Assembly (NCBI RefSeq): GCF_035818475.1
Contig: NZ_JAYMGV010000004.1
Location: 1 to 64,000, forward strand
Length of the DNA: 64,000 nt
Source of the DNA: Cognatitamlana sp035818475
Lineage (GTDB): Bacteria; Bacteroidota; Bacteroidia; Flavobacteriales; Flavobacteriaceae
Direction of reading: 5' to 3'
The notes below the pieces were generated by a model. That model saw only the letters and a list, made by a program, of their open reading frames with translations, did not search any database and was not told the DNA's origin. How positions within the stretch are numbered: position 1 is the stretch's first letter; each line of letters starts with the position of its first letter. Positions 18,110 to 27,013 of this stretch are shown here, piece by piece. A program made the translations under genes and the position numbers.

Positions 18110-18928
18110 TTACTTAACAGTATATGTAAACACGTCAGTTTCGGTAACTCTAAAATAACCTAGGGGAAAGTTGCTCGGATTGGTTTGGTTGATACAATTA
18201 CCTCTAACTGTTGCCGGCTGAGTTTCAAAAGGGTCGCCTGAATCTTCATCTGTTTGTTGAAGTAGAATATTAATAAATTGATAGGTGCGTTCTGAAATAC
18301 CGGAATTTCTTATAATTAATTCATCACCTGTTTCAAGGTCTTCATCAGAATAAAATGCAAATATTTGATTTCCATCGGTGAATTCATCGTCATAAACTTC
18401 TAAGCTCAAGGTGTTTTTATTTGTCACCAGAAACTCAAATAAATAGAAGTTTTCAATGCCGGGAGGATCGGTATAAAATGCTTTTATTTCGATCTCTTCT
18501 CCGGAAAAACCACCATCATCTTTTTGTTCAACAAAATCAATAGGAACAACAGCGTATAACCTTTCGGTTGCCGTATAAGTTTCATTGTTATAAATGATAG
18601 AGAGATTGTATATACCATCAATTTCAGGTATGAAGTTGTTGTTTATGTAGAGCCCTGTATTGTTGTCTTCAATAAAATTAAAAGTATTGTTTTTGGAGTC
18701 TGTAACGGTAACGGTAGCACCGGTTGCCGGCGGAATTTCACTGTCAAAATAAGGGGCGGAAAGTGTTAGTCTTATAAATTGGTTATTACCGCTTGTACCT
18801 TTAATCCAGTTTAAGGACGCATCTATCACCAATTTAGGGTCGGTGGTATTTAATTCAACATCAATAACATCTTGGCATGATGTTATTAAAAGTAGTCCCA
18901 ATAATAAGATGTGTTGTAGCTTTTTCAT
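18110..18928 (-). CDS. DUF4249 lipoprotein
   Basis: A protein of 272 residues with a lipoprotein signal (MKKLQHILLLGLLLITSCQD, Cys18 as the lipid site). The body matches DUF4249, a Bacteroidota family of outer-membrane-associated beta-sandwich proteins that follow TonB receptors: DPKLVIDASLNWIKG, ATVTVTDSKNNTFNF, GIYNLSIIYNNETYTATERLY. It starts 4 nt after the TonB receptor's stop and is its likely partner in ligand capture. The ATG at 18928 is preferred because a longer reading would put non-signal residues before the signal peptide and overlap the receptor gene. Confidence 0.83.
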   Translation of the reverse strand: MKKLQHILLLGLLLITSCQDVIDVELNTTDPKLVIDASLNWIKGTSGNNQFIRLTLSAPYFDSEIPPATGATVTVTDSKNNTFNFIEDNNTGLYINNNFIPEIDGIYNLSIIYNNETYTATERLYAVVPIDFVEQKDDGGFSGEEIEIKAFYTDPPGIENFYLFEFLVTNKNTLSLEVYDDEFTDGNQIFAFYSDEDLETGDELIIRNSGISERTYQFINILLQQTDEDSGDPFETQPATVRGNCINQTNPSNFPLGYFRVTETDVFTYTVK

Positions 18929-18932
18929 CCTC

Positions 18933-21308
18933 TTAAAGCTTAAAATTATAAGATACCGATGGGACAATACCAAAAATTGATAATCGTGTGGCTTCGTTCA
19001 TACCGGTCTCCTGACTTTGTCCAAAAGAAATGGATGCTGCATTTCTCCTGTTATAAATATTATAAATGCCAAATACCCAATAACTTTGCCAGCCTTTTCT
19101 TTTATTTGGCTTTGGAGTATAATTCAAAGCCATATCTAATCTGTGGTAGGCAGGCAGCCTGTCTGAATTTCTTCCACTAAAATTGGGGACGTTAAGTCCA
19201 TTATATTCATACTGACTATTTGGGAAGGTAGTTGGTTGACCGGTTTGAAATAAAAAATTGATATTGATTTTCCATTTTTTACTCCAGTTATAACTTCCGG
19301 TAAATGAAATATCATGAGTTTTATCAAATGGTGTTTTGTACCAATCACCATTATTTATACCGGTTTCAAAAGGTGTTCTGCCTGGAGTTTGTTGCTCAGA
19401 CCTTGATAGGGTATAGGCTAACCATCCTTTAAACCGACCTTCATTTTTTCGGAGTAACATTTCTAATCCATAAGATCTTGACCGACCATTTAAAATGACT
19501 TGTTCAATGGCATTATTAGCAATTAAATCGGCTCCGTCTATATAATCGATTCTGTTTTTTACAGTTTTATAAAAACTTTCCAATTCTAAAGAATAGGTAT
19601 TGTTACTAAAGTTTTTAAAGAAGCCAATGGCATACTGGTCAAGCAGCTGAGGTTGTACATATTTACCGCTGGGTGTCCATATGTCTAATGGAGTTGGAGA
19701 ATTGGTGTTAGATAACAGGTGCAAATACTGGTTCATTCTGTTGTAACTCAATTTCACCGAATTTTTAGAATTAAGCTGATAGGCAAAAGATATTCTGGGC
19801 TCCAGATTAAAAAAGCGGGCTATAACTTCACTGCGTTTAAAGGTCTCAACACCAATAGGAGTTGCTTTTTCATAGATTTGAAAATCTTCATTAAATACTA
19901 CAGCCTGATCATTTTCATAAATATTTAGTTCATCCTGACCAAGTCTGTGGAAGGCACTAAGCCTGGCGCCATAGGACAGCGCAAATTTATCTGAAACTTT
20001 GTGCTCAACATCCAGGTAAATGGCATTCTCAAAGGCATATTTATCTATCAATTTAAAAGGGTTTATACCTGATGTGGGAACCGTAGGCTTTATATCTCCG
20101 GGGTTAAACTTGTAATAAATACTGTTTAACCCATATTGGAGTTTTATGTGTTGACTCAGGTAATGTTTAAGATCATATTTAAGGTTGAAGTTTCTAATTC
20201 CTGAAACCCAATCAAATTCAACAAAATTGAGCTTTAGATCATAATCATAATCTGAATAGATCAAGGACAGGTTGGAAAAGAGTTTGTCTGAAAACAGGTG
20301 GTTCCATCTAAAATTTAAGACGGCATTTCCATAGGAGTTTTCAAAGGTGTCTTCAATACTAAAAACATCTCTTCCAAAATACCCAGAGAGATATATACTA
20401 TTTCTGTTGTTTAGTTTATAGCTTAGTTTTGTGTTTAAGTCGTAGAAATAAGCAATATTGTCAATATCAAAAAGGGGTAAGAATAAATGCGCATAGCTAG
20501 ACCTTCCTCCAAAAAGAAAAGAACCTTTATCTTTTTTAAGAGGGCCTTCTGCGAGTAATCGGCTTGAAACAAGTCCAATACCACCGTTTATATGAAATGC
20601 TTTGCTATTACCTTCTTTCTGATAAATGTCTAAAACAGAAGATACACGCCCACCATATCTGGCAGGAATCCCTCCTTTATAAAGTCTTAAGTCTTTAATA
20701 GCATCGGGGTTGAATACAGAAAAGAAGCCAAATAGGTGAGAGGAGTTATAAATGATGGCTTCATCCAGAAGAATTAAATTTTGATCTGCTGAACCACCTC
20801 TAACATTGAACCCTGAAGCACCTTCACCGGCATTGGTAATTCCCGGAAGTAATGTGATAGCTTTGATTATATCCGATTCCCCTAAAACAACAGGGATATC
20901 TTTAATGGTTCCTGAGGTGAGCTTATTTACGCTCATTTGAGGAGTCTTGATGTTAAGTTTTTCAATGTTTTCGGTTATAACTATGGCATCTAAACTTTCA
21001 AGTTCGTCCACTAAGCTGTAGTCTCTGGTAATGTTTTCAGTCAGGCTTATAGTCTCTGTTTGTGCGGCAAACCCTAAATAACTTATAACAATGTTATATG
21101 TGCCTTTTGGTAATGTTATTGAGTAAAATCCATACTCATTGGTTGTAGTACCTGTCTGTATTTCAGGAAATATGACGTTTACGCCAATAAGGGTTTCATT
21201 ACTTTTTTTTTCGGAGATAGTACCACTTAATGTGAATTTATCCTGAGCATTTCCAGGGATCAGATTTAAACAAAGGGTAAGTGTAAGCCAAGAAAGAATA
21301 TGTTTCAT
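18933..21308 (-). CDS. TonB-dependent receptor with carboxypeptidase-like N-terminal domain
   Basis: A 791-residue outer membrane receptor. A signal peptide (ending near GNAQ) is followed by a CarboxypepD_reg-like domain (~23-105, FTLSGTISEKKSNETLIGVNVIF). The plug follows (~115-230, with GASGFNVRGGSADQNLILLDEAII, then FNPDAIKDLRLYKGGIPARYGGR), and then a beta-barrel running to the C-terminal Phe-Lys-Leu. It imports an unknown ligand with energy from TonB. Pairing with a DUF4249 lipoprotein, rather than SusD, marks the receptor subtype. It is the first gene of a two-gene operon. Confidence 0.9.
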   Translation of the reverse strand: MKHILSWLTLTLCLNLIPGNAQDKFTLSGTISEKKSNETLIGVNVIFPEIQTGTTTNEYGFYSITLPKGTYNIVISYLGFAAQTETISLTENITRDYSLVDELESLDAIVITENIEKLNIKTPQMSVNKLTSGTIKDIPVVLGESDIIKAITLLPGITNAGEGASGFNVRGGSADQNLILLDEAIIYNSSHLFGFFSVFNPDAIKDLRLYKGGIPARYGGRVSSVLDIYQKEGNSKAFHINGGIGLVSSRLLAEGPLKKDKGSFLFGGRSSYAHLFLPLFDIDNIAYFYDLNTKLSYKLNNRNSIYLSGYFGRDVFSIEDTFENSYGNAVLNFRWNHLFSDKLFSNLSLIYSDYDYDLKLNFVEFDWVSGIRNFNLKYDLKHYLSQHIKLQYGLNSIYYKFNPGDIKPTVPTSGINPFKLIDKYAFENAIYLDVEHKVSDKFALSYGARLSAFHRLGQDELNIYENDQAVVFNEDFQIYEKATPIGVETFKRSEVIARFFNLEPRISFAYQLNSKNSVKLSYNRMNQYLHLLSNTNSPTPLDIWTPSGKYVQPQLLDQYAIGFFKNFSNNTYSLELESFYKTVKNRIDYIDGADLIANNAIEQVILNGRSRSYGLEMLLRKNEGRFKGWLAYTLSRSEQQTPGRTPFETGINNGDWYKTPFDKTHDISFTGSYNWSKKWKININFLFQTGQPTTFPNSQYEYNGLNVPNFSGRNSDRLPAYHRLDMALNYTPKPNKRKGWQSYWVFGIYNIYNRRNAASISFGQSQETGMNEATRLSIFGIVPSVSYNFKL

Positions 21309-21365
21309 CTATTGGGAGCTGTTAAATGATTGGTCATCTCTTAACTTTTAGCATATGTTAAAAAT

Positions 21366-21399
21366 ATAAAAAAAGCTTCCAATATTGGAAGCTTTTTTT
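21366..21399 (-). terminator. Intrinsic terminator downstream of icd
   Basis: A perfect hairpin centred on CCAATATTGG (21373-21394 core) with A and T tracts on both sides. It lies 37 nt beyond the icd stop on the minus strand and can in principle work in both directions. Confidence 0.85.
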
Positions 21400-21435
21400 G
21401 TTTAGTTAATATGTTTATTTTATAATACTATTATC

Positions 21436-23646
21436 CTATCCTATTATAGCATTAAACGTTTTACTTGGTCTCATTACTTTATTTATAAGTGTATTATTAG
21501 GTTCGTAGTAACCACCAATGTCTGATGGGTTACCCTGAATGTCATTTAATTCACTTACAATTTTATCTTCATTTTCAGCTAATTGTTTAGCTATTGGAGT
21601 GAATTCTGCTTTTAAATCTTGATCAGTATCCTGGCTAGCTAATTCCTCAGCCCAATACATTGCTAAATAAAAGTGACTGCCTCTATTATCTAATTCACCT
21701 GCTTTTCTGGAAGGTCCTTTTTTGTTTTCCAATAATTTCTCAGTGGCATTATCCAAAGCTTCTCCTAAGATTTTGGCTTTTACATTATTATTTACCTCAC
21801 TAAAATGTTCCAAAGACACAGCTAAAGCCAGGAACTCTCCTAAAGAATCCCAACGTAAATGGTTTTCTGCTAATAATTGTTGAACATGCTTAGGAGCAGA
21901 ACCTCCTGCACCGGTTTCAAATAGGCCACCACCATTCATTAAGGGTACTATAGATAACATTTTAGCACTGGTTCCAACTTCTAAAATTGGAAATAAATCT
22001 GTTAAGTAATCACGTAATACATTACCCGAAACAGAAATAGTATCTTTTCCGTCTTTAATTCTTTCGCAAGTGAAAACTGTAGCATCAACTGGTGATAAGA
22101 TTCTTAAATCTAATCCATTTGTGTCATGATCTTTTAAATAGGTGTTTACCTTTTTAATTAATTCAGTGTCATGAGCCCTGTTTTCATCCAACCAAAATAC
22201 TGCTGGTGTTTGTGATGCTCTGGCACGGGTTACTGCTAATTTTACCCAATCCTGAATTGGAGCATCTTTAGTTTGACACATTCTCCAGATATCCCCTTTT
22301 TCAACATGATGTTCTAGTAAGGCGTGTCCTTTTGCATCAATAACTTTTACTGTTCCGTTTGAAGGAATTTCAAAGGTTTTGTCGTGAGAACCATATTCTT
22401 CGGCTTTTTGAGCCATAAGTCCAACATTGGGAACTGTACCCATTGTGATAGGGTCAAAAGCACCATGTTTTTTACAAAAATCAATAGTTGCTGCATAAAT
22501 ACCGGCATAACTACTGTCAGGAATTACTGCCTTTGTATCTTGAAGTTTACCATCTGCATTCCACATTTGACCAGAAGTACGGATCATTGCCGGCATTGAA
22601 GCATCAATAATCACATCACTTGGTACGTGTAAATTAGTTATGCCTTTATCAGAATTAACCATGGCAATATCAGGTCCGTTTTCATAAGAAGCTTCAATAT
22701 CAGCTTCTATTTCTTTACGCTTATCTTCAGGTAATTCCTGAATTCGTTCTAATAAGTTTCCAAGGCCGGAGTTTACATTTACACCAAGTTCTTCAATAAC
22801 CTGTCCATGTTTGGTAAAAACATCCTTAAAAAATATTTTTACCGCATGACCAAAAATGATAGGGTCACTAACCTTCATCATGGTTCCTTTCATATGTAAT
22901 GAAAAAAGTACACCACTTGCTTTAGCATCAGCTACTTGTTCTGCTAAAAAGCTTATTAATGCTTTTTTGCTCATTACTGTAGCATCAATAATTTCTCCTT
23001 TTAATAAATCAATGCTATTTTTTAAAGTAGTGATTTCACCACTTTCAGTTGTATGTTGAATAGTCACACTTGTTGCTTCAGGTAGTGTAACTGATTTTTC
23101 GTTGTGAGCAAAATCACCGGTACTCATGGTAGCGACATGAGATTTAGAATTGCTGCTCCAAACACCCATGGTGTGTGGATTCTTCTTCGCATAGTTTTTT
23201 ACAGCTTTAGGGGCACGTCTATCGCTATTTCCTTCACGTAATACCGGATTTACAGCACTACCTTTAATTTTATCATAACGTCCTTTGATATCTTTTTCAA
23301 TATCGGTTAAAGCTTCATTAGGATAATTAGGAATATTAAACCCTAAAGATTGCAATTCTTTAATGGCTCCTTTTAATTGAGGAATGGATGCACTAATGTT
23401 AGGTAATTTTACAATATTAGCCTCTGGTTTTTTTGCTAATTCACCAAGTATCGCTAAATCGTCAGAAACCTGTTGGTCTTCGGTTAAAAAATCAGGAAAC
23501 ACAGCTAGGATTCTTGCTGCTAAAGAAATATCTTTAGTTTCAATATTAATACCAGAAGATTTAACAAAAGCTTCAACAATTGGCAATAAAGAACGCGTTG
23601 CTAATGCCGGTGCTTCGTCAGTTTTTGTATAAATTATTTTAGACAT
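21436..23646 (-). CDS. icd: NADP-dependent isocitrate dehydrogenase, monomeric type
   Basis: A 736-residue enzyme converting isocitrate and NADP to 2-oxoglutarate, CO2 and NADPH in the TCA cycle. Size and sequence match the monomeric class (about 740 residues), not the 400-residue dimer: YTKTDEAPALATRSLLPIVEAF at the start, PHTMGVWSSNSKSHVATMSTGDF near residues 155-180, LHMKGTMMKVSDPIIFGHAVKIFF near 250-275, and GTSAKMLSIVPLMNGGGLFETGAGGSAPKHV near 555-585. A -7 box CAAAATTA on the plus strand (23712-23719; TAATTTTG on the coding strand) with CAA (TTG) 16 nt beyond it is a plausible promoter. The gene stands alone. Confidence 0.95.
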   Translation of the reverse strand: MSKIIYTKTDEAPALATRSLLPIVEAFVKSSGINIETKDISLAARILAVFPDFLTEDQQVSDDLAILGELAKKPEANIVKLPNISASIPQLKGAIKELQSLGFNIPNYPNEALTDIEKDIKGRYDKIKGSAVNPVLREGNSDRRAPKAVKNYAKKNPHTMGVWSSNSKSHVATMSTGDFAHNEKSVTLPEATSVTIQHTTESGEITTLKNSIDLLKGEIIDATVMSKKALISFLAEQVADAKASGVLFSLHMKGTMMKVSDPIIFGHAVKIFFKDVFTKHGQVIEELGVNVNSGLGNLLERIQELPEDKRKEIEADIEASYENGPDIAMVNSDKGITNLHVPSDVIIDASMPAMIRTSGQMWNADGKLQDTKAVIPDSSYAGIYAATIDFCKKHGAFDPITMGTVPNVGLMAQKAEEYGSHDKTFEIPSNGTVKVIDAKGHALLEHHVEKGDIWRMCQTKDAPIQDWVKLAVTRARASQTPAVFWLDENRAHDTELIKKVNTYLKDHDTNGLDLRILSPVDATVFTCERIKDGKDTISVSGNVLRDYLTDLFPILEVGTSAKMLSIVPLMNGGGLFETGAGGSAPKHVQQLLAENHLRWDSLGEFLALAVSLEHFSEVNNNVKAKILGEALDNATEKLLENKKGPSRKAGELDNRGSHFYLAMYWAEELASQDTDQDLKAEFTPIAKQLAENEDKIVSELNDIQGNPSDIGGYYEPNNTLINKVMRPSKTFNAIIG

Positions 23647-23711
23647 TCGTGTCGATTTTAAAGAATTATTATAATGCTAAAAAAAGGCTTGATTTTAGCG
23701 ATGCGAATATA

Positions 23712-23738
23712 CAAAATTAGACGCTTATATAGGCTCAA
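23712..23738 (-). promoter_or_regulatory. Putative icd promoter
   Basis: On the coding strand a TTG is followed after 16 nt by TAATTTTG, close to the Bacteroidota TTG / TAnnTTTG arrangement. It lies about 65 nt before the icd ATG. Confidence 0.5.
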
Positions 23739-24430
23739 TTTATAAATGAAAATATTTTGGCAGAACAGATTTATAATAATGATAAAAATGTAAGGTGTAG
23801 GTGAGAATAGTTTAAAAAACAGGTGTTGAAGTTATAATAAAAACAAAAGCCATATCACTGCAGAACTAAATCTCCGTTGACATGGCTTTCTTGAAATAAC
23901 TTAACGTGACCTATTTAGTATGTCTACCAAATGCATTTAAAATTTTCATTTAAACTTTCAGTTCAAGTGTTGTTATTTCAATGAAACATTTTTTTGATTT
24001 TCAAAATGTATTGACCTATCAAACAAATGTTTCGGTTAATTGTTTTTCTTGATGCTATTAAACCCCTTTTCGCTTGCGCGTCAAATAATCAACAGCATTG
24101 CTCGCATTACTATACTCACTTTCGTTTATATAGCTTTTTAAGCTTTTCATTATATCAAATACTATCTGTTTGCACATACAGTATTTTTTATAATGTCATG
24201 ATTTCTTTACTTTCCTACGCATACACGTGGTGTAAACAAACCTCAAAAAACAATTATATTAAAGAACGTTACCTTAATTTGAAAAAATATAAATTCGTTT
24301 TAAATCCGAAACCAACCAAAATGGCTGTTATTATTTCTTTAGCTAAAATACAAATCAAAAACCATAAAGTCAAGATTTTCAATTAAATAGATGTTAACCG
24401 TTTATAAACGATACTTATTAACTTTTGTTA
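23739..24430. other. Long intergenic stretch without a supported gene
   Basis: Roughly 690 nt between icd and rplS. It contains a possible long-loop hairpin, AAAGCCAT at 23846-23853 pairing with ATGGCTTT at 23882-23889. A plus-strand reading frame of 119 codons at 24027-24386 has atypical composition (rich in Cys, Tyr and His, no domain) and no ribosome binding site. I see no RNA gene or coding sequence that I can support. Confidence 0.4.
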
Positions 24431-24432
24431 AT

Positions 24433-24466
24433 AAAAAAAACCTTGAGAAAGCTCAAGGTTTTTAAA
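24433..24466 (-). terminator. Intrinsic terminator of rplS
   Basis: A stem AAAACCTTGAG / CTCAAGGTTTT with an AAAAG-type loop, followed on the minus strand by a run of eight T. It lies about 25 nt after the rplS stop. Confidence 0.88.
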
Positions 24467-24491
24467 TACTGCTATTGCAGAACTATTTTTA

Positions 24492-24842
24492 TTAATGTCT
24501 ACGTTCTTTAATTCTGGCTTTTTTACCAGTAAGACCTCTAAAGTAGTAAATTCTTGCTCTACGTACTTTACCACGTTTGTTGACTTCAATTTTTTGTAAT
24601 GCAGGTAAATTTACCGGGAAAATACGCTCTACTCCAATTGACCCTGACATTTTTCTGATGGTAAAAGTTTCTGAAGTTCCAGATCCTCTTCTTTGAATTA
24701 CTACACCTCTAAAAAACTGAGTACGTGTTTTATTACCCTCTTTAATTTCGTAGTAAACAGTTATTGTATCACCAGCTGCAAATTCCGGTAATTCTTTTCT
24801 TGTTACAAATTCGTCTTGTACAAACTTTACTAAAGATTCCAT
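24492..24842 (-). CDS. rplS: 50S ribosomal protein L19
   Basis: A 116-residue ribosomal protein L19 located at the interface of the 30S and 50S subunits. Recognised by FAAGDTITVYYEIKEGNKTRTQFFRGVVIQRRG, TFTIRKMSGSIGVERIFPVNLP and the basic end VRRARIYYFRGLTGKKARIKERR. Length is normal. It lies downstream of trmD as in many bacteria, but with a 360-nt gap and a promoter-like box of its own at 24917-24924, so it is probably transcribed separately. Confidence 0.96.
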   Translation of the reverse strand: MESLVKFVQDEFVTRKELPEFAAGDTITVYYEIKEGNKTRTQFFRGVVIQRRGSGTSETFTIRKMSGSIGVERIFPVNLPALQKIEVNKRGKVRRARIYYFRGLTGKKARIKERRH

Positions 24843-24924
24843 ATCTTTAAATTTAAAATTGATTGATTCAGAACAACATTCACGATTCTCGCCAGAGGTT
24901 AACCCGAAATTGGGTGCAAAGATA
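24843..24924 (-). promoter_or_regulatory. Promoter box and leader of rplS
   Basis: On the coding strand TATCTTTG (24917-24924) fits TAnnTTTG. Transcription from it would give a leader of about 70 nt before the ATG. The leader begins with a short hairpin (ACCC pairing with GGGT around an AATTTC loop) and then GTTAACCTCTGGCGAGAATC. Ribosomal-protein leaders that bind L19 have been described in Flavobacteria; whether this one belongs to that class is not tested. The remaining gap up to 25202 shows nothing else. Confidence 0.45.
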
Positions 24925-25202
24925 ATTAAAAAGTTAAGAGTTAAAAGTAATAAATTAAAAGTTTTTTGAATAAAGTAGTTTTTGTTGGGGGTACTCTAAA
25001 GTTAATTAGAGTCAGGTTTTCACTACCCGTTTCCTGATATTACATCCGGTGAGCTCAAAATGATTAGTCTGTGATGAACATAATTGAATCGTTCAACCCC
25101 TTACATATTTAAAGAATAAGCAAAGTTACTCAGGGCTTTAGTTATTGTTTTGTCAATCATACTAATAGCTTGTAATAGAAAATTGGTATATCATCATTGT
25201 TT

Positions 25203-25880
25203 TTAATCTTCCAATAAATCTGGTCGACGTTCTTTGGTCCGTTGATAAGCTTGTTCCTCTCTCCACTTTTCAATTTCAGGTAAGTTGCCGCTAAATAATA
25301 GTTCCGGTACTTTCCAACCTTTGTATTCACGAGGTTTGGTGTAAATGGGAGGAGCTAATAGGTTGTCCTGAAAAGAATCAGTTAGGGCAGAGGTTTCATT
25401 GCCCAAAACACCTGGTATCAATCTAATAACCGCATCACAAAGAACTGCAGCACCCAATTCTCCGCCGGAGAGCACATAGTCCCCAATAGATATTTCTCTG
25501 GTTATAAAATGGTCACGTACACGTTGGTCTACACCTTTATAATGTCCACAAAGAATGATTATATTTTCTTTAAGAGACAGTTGATTTGCTATGCCTTGGT
25601 TTAAAGTATCTCCGTCTGGAGTCATATATATGATCTCGTCATAATGGCGTTTTGCTTTTAAGCCTGAAATACATTTATCAATAGGTTCAATCATCATTAC
25701 CATACCGGCACCACCGCCAAACTGGTAATCATCTACACTTTTATAGTTATTTGTAGTATAATCTCTTAAATTATGAAAATGCACTTCTGCCAAACCGGCT
25801 TCAATAGCGCGCTTTAATATGGAGGCTTCAAACGGGCTTTTAAGTAATTCCGGTAAAACGGTTATAATATCTATGCGCAT
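25203..25880 (-). CDS. trmD: tRNA (guanine37-N1)-methyltransferase
   Basis: A 225-residue TrmD, which uses S-adenosylmethionine to methylate G37 next to the anticodon and so prevents frameshifting. Visible family blocks are MRIDIITVLPELLKSPFEASILKRA, VDDYQFGGGAGMVMMIEPI, ILCGHYKGVDQRV and the knot segment ISIGDYVLSGGELGAAVLCDAVIRLIPGVLG. Length is as expected for the family. Upstream is an M28 peptidase gene reading the same way, 63 nt away. Confidence 0.96.
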   Translation of the reverse strand: MRIDIITVLPELLKSPFEASILKRAIEAGLAEVHFHNLRDYTTNNYKSVDDYQFGGGAGMVMMIEPIDKCISGLKAKRHYDEIIYMTPDGDTLNQGIANQLSLKENIIILCGHYKGVDQRVRDHFITREISIGDYVLSGGELGAAVLCDAVIRLIPGVLGNETSALTDSFQDNLLAPPIYTKPREYKGWKVPELLFSGNLPEIEKWREEQAYQRTKERRPDLLED

Positions 25881-25942
25881 AAGTTTACTTTAAAAAATAT
25901 GTGGCAAAGATAATTTAATTACAAGTGAATATAATGGATTAA

Positions 25943-26947
25943 TTAATCCAACTTAATGCGTTCTTCCCGGTTTGCCAATTCCCATGCGGTATGAAAAATT
26001 AAACGAGCTCGTGTTTCCAGGAATTCATAATTTATTTTATCAGGGGTGTCTGTAGGCCTGTGATAATCTGCATGTGTTCCGTTAAAATAAAAAATAACAG
26101 GAATATTGTTTTTAGCAAAGTTGTAATGATCTGATCGGTAATAAAAACGATTCGGATCATTGTCATCATTATAAGTATAATCAAACTCTAAATTAGTGTA
26201 TGTTTTGTTGATTTTTTCAGAAAGGTCATGTAGTTCTTTGCTTAATTTGTCTGAACCGATTAGATACAGGTAGTTTTTACCACCTTCATGTTTAGGGTCA
26301 ATACGACCAATCATATCTATATTCAAATTAGCAACTGTATTTTTTAATGGAAAAACCGGATCTTCATCTGTATAATACCGAGAACCGTAAAGACCAATTT
26401 CTTCACCTGTTACATGTAAAAAAAGCACAGAGCGCTTTGGTCCGTTTCCTTCTTTCTCTGCTTCTTTGAAAGCTTCGGCAATTTCTAAAATAGCTACAGT
26501 TCCAGAGCCATCATCATCAGCACCATTATTGATATCTCCATTTTGAGAAATTCCAATATGGTCTAAGTGTGCAGATATAATAATGATCTCATCTGGTTTC
26601 TCTGAGCCTTTTATATAGGCCAACACATTTTCAGAACCCTTTATTCCATTTTTAAAATAAGATGCGGGGATATCCTGGAAATAATCTCCTTCTGCTATTG
26701 GTGATCCAATACTATTTGAAACATATTGTTGTTTTATGAATTCTACAGCCTTCTTTTGCCCGGGTTCTCCCGTCTCTCTACCTTCAAAATCATCAGAAGC
26801 ATAAGTATAGAGCATGTCCTTTAGCTCATGAGCTGTGATTGTTTTGGCGTAGGTTTCAGGGTTAGCTGTTTTCTTATTTTTATTTTGTGATGTGCTGCAA
26901 GAGGATAATAAAACCGTGGCACAAAATAGAGTAACTAGATTTTTCAA
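25943..26947 (-). CDS. M28-family zinc aminopeptidase, lipoprotein (copy 1)
   Basis: A 334-residue exported peptidase with a lipoprotein signal (MKNLVTLFCATVLLSSCSTS). The zinc-binding residues of family M28 are present: HLDHIG near residue 125, the bridging Asp in NNGADDDGSGTVAILEI, the Glu pair in LFLHVTGEEIGLYGSRYY, the Asp in VANLNIDMIGRID, and a final His in HADYHRPTDTPDKINY. It probably trims peptides in the periplasm or outer membrane. It is a tandem paralogue of the next gene (27014), with nearly the same motif sequences throughout. Confidence 0.9.
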   Translation of the reverse strand: MKNLVTLFCATVLLSSCSTSQNKNKKTANPETYAKTITAHELKDMLYTYASDDFEGRETGEPGQKKAVEFIKQQYVSNSIGSPIAEGDYFQDIPASYFKNGIKGSENVLAYIKGSEKPDEIIIISAHLDHIGISQNGDINNGADDDGSGTVAILEIAEAFKEAEKEGNGPKRSVLFLHVTGEEIGLYGSRYYTDEDPVFPLKNTVANLNIDMIGRIDPKHEGGKNYLYLIGSDKLSKELHDLSEKINKTYTNLEFDYTYNDDNDPNRFYYRSDHYNFAKNNIPVIFYFNGTHADYHRPTDTPDKINYEFLETRARLIFHTAWELANREERIKLD

Positions 26948-27013
26948 AATAAAAGGGTTTAATAATTTGCTGCTATATTACAAAAATGTATTTACAGGTT
27001 TAGCCTTTTCAGT

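Noticed and set aside
24027..24386. Plus-strand open frame of 119 codons between icd and rplS
   Set aside because: Composition is unlike the neighbouring genes (many Cys, Tyr, His, Phe), there is no recognisable domain or ribosome binding site, and AT-rich non-coding DNA easily gives such frames.
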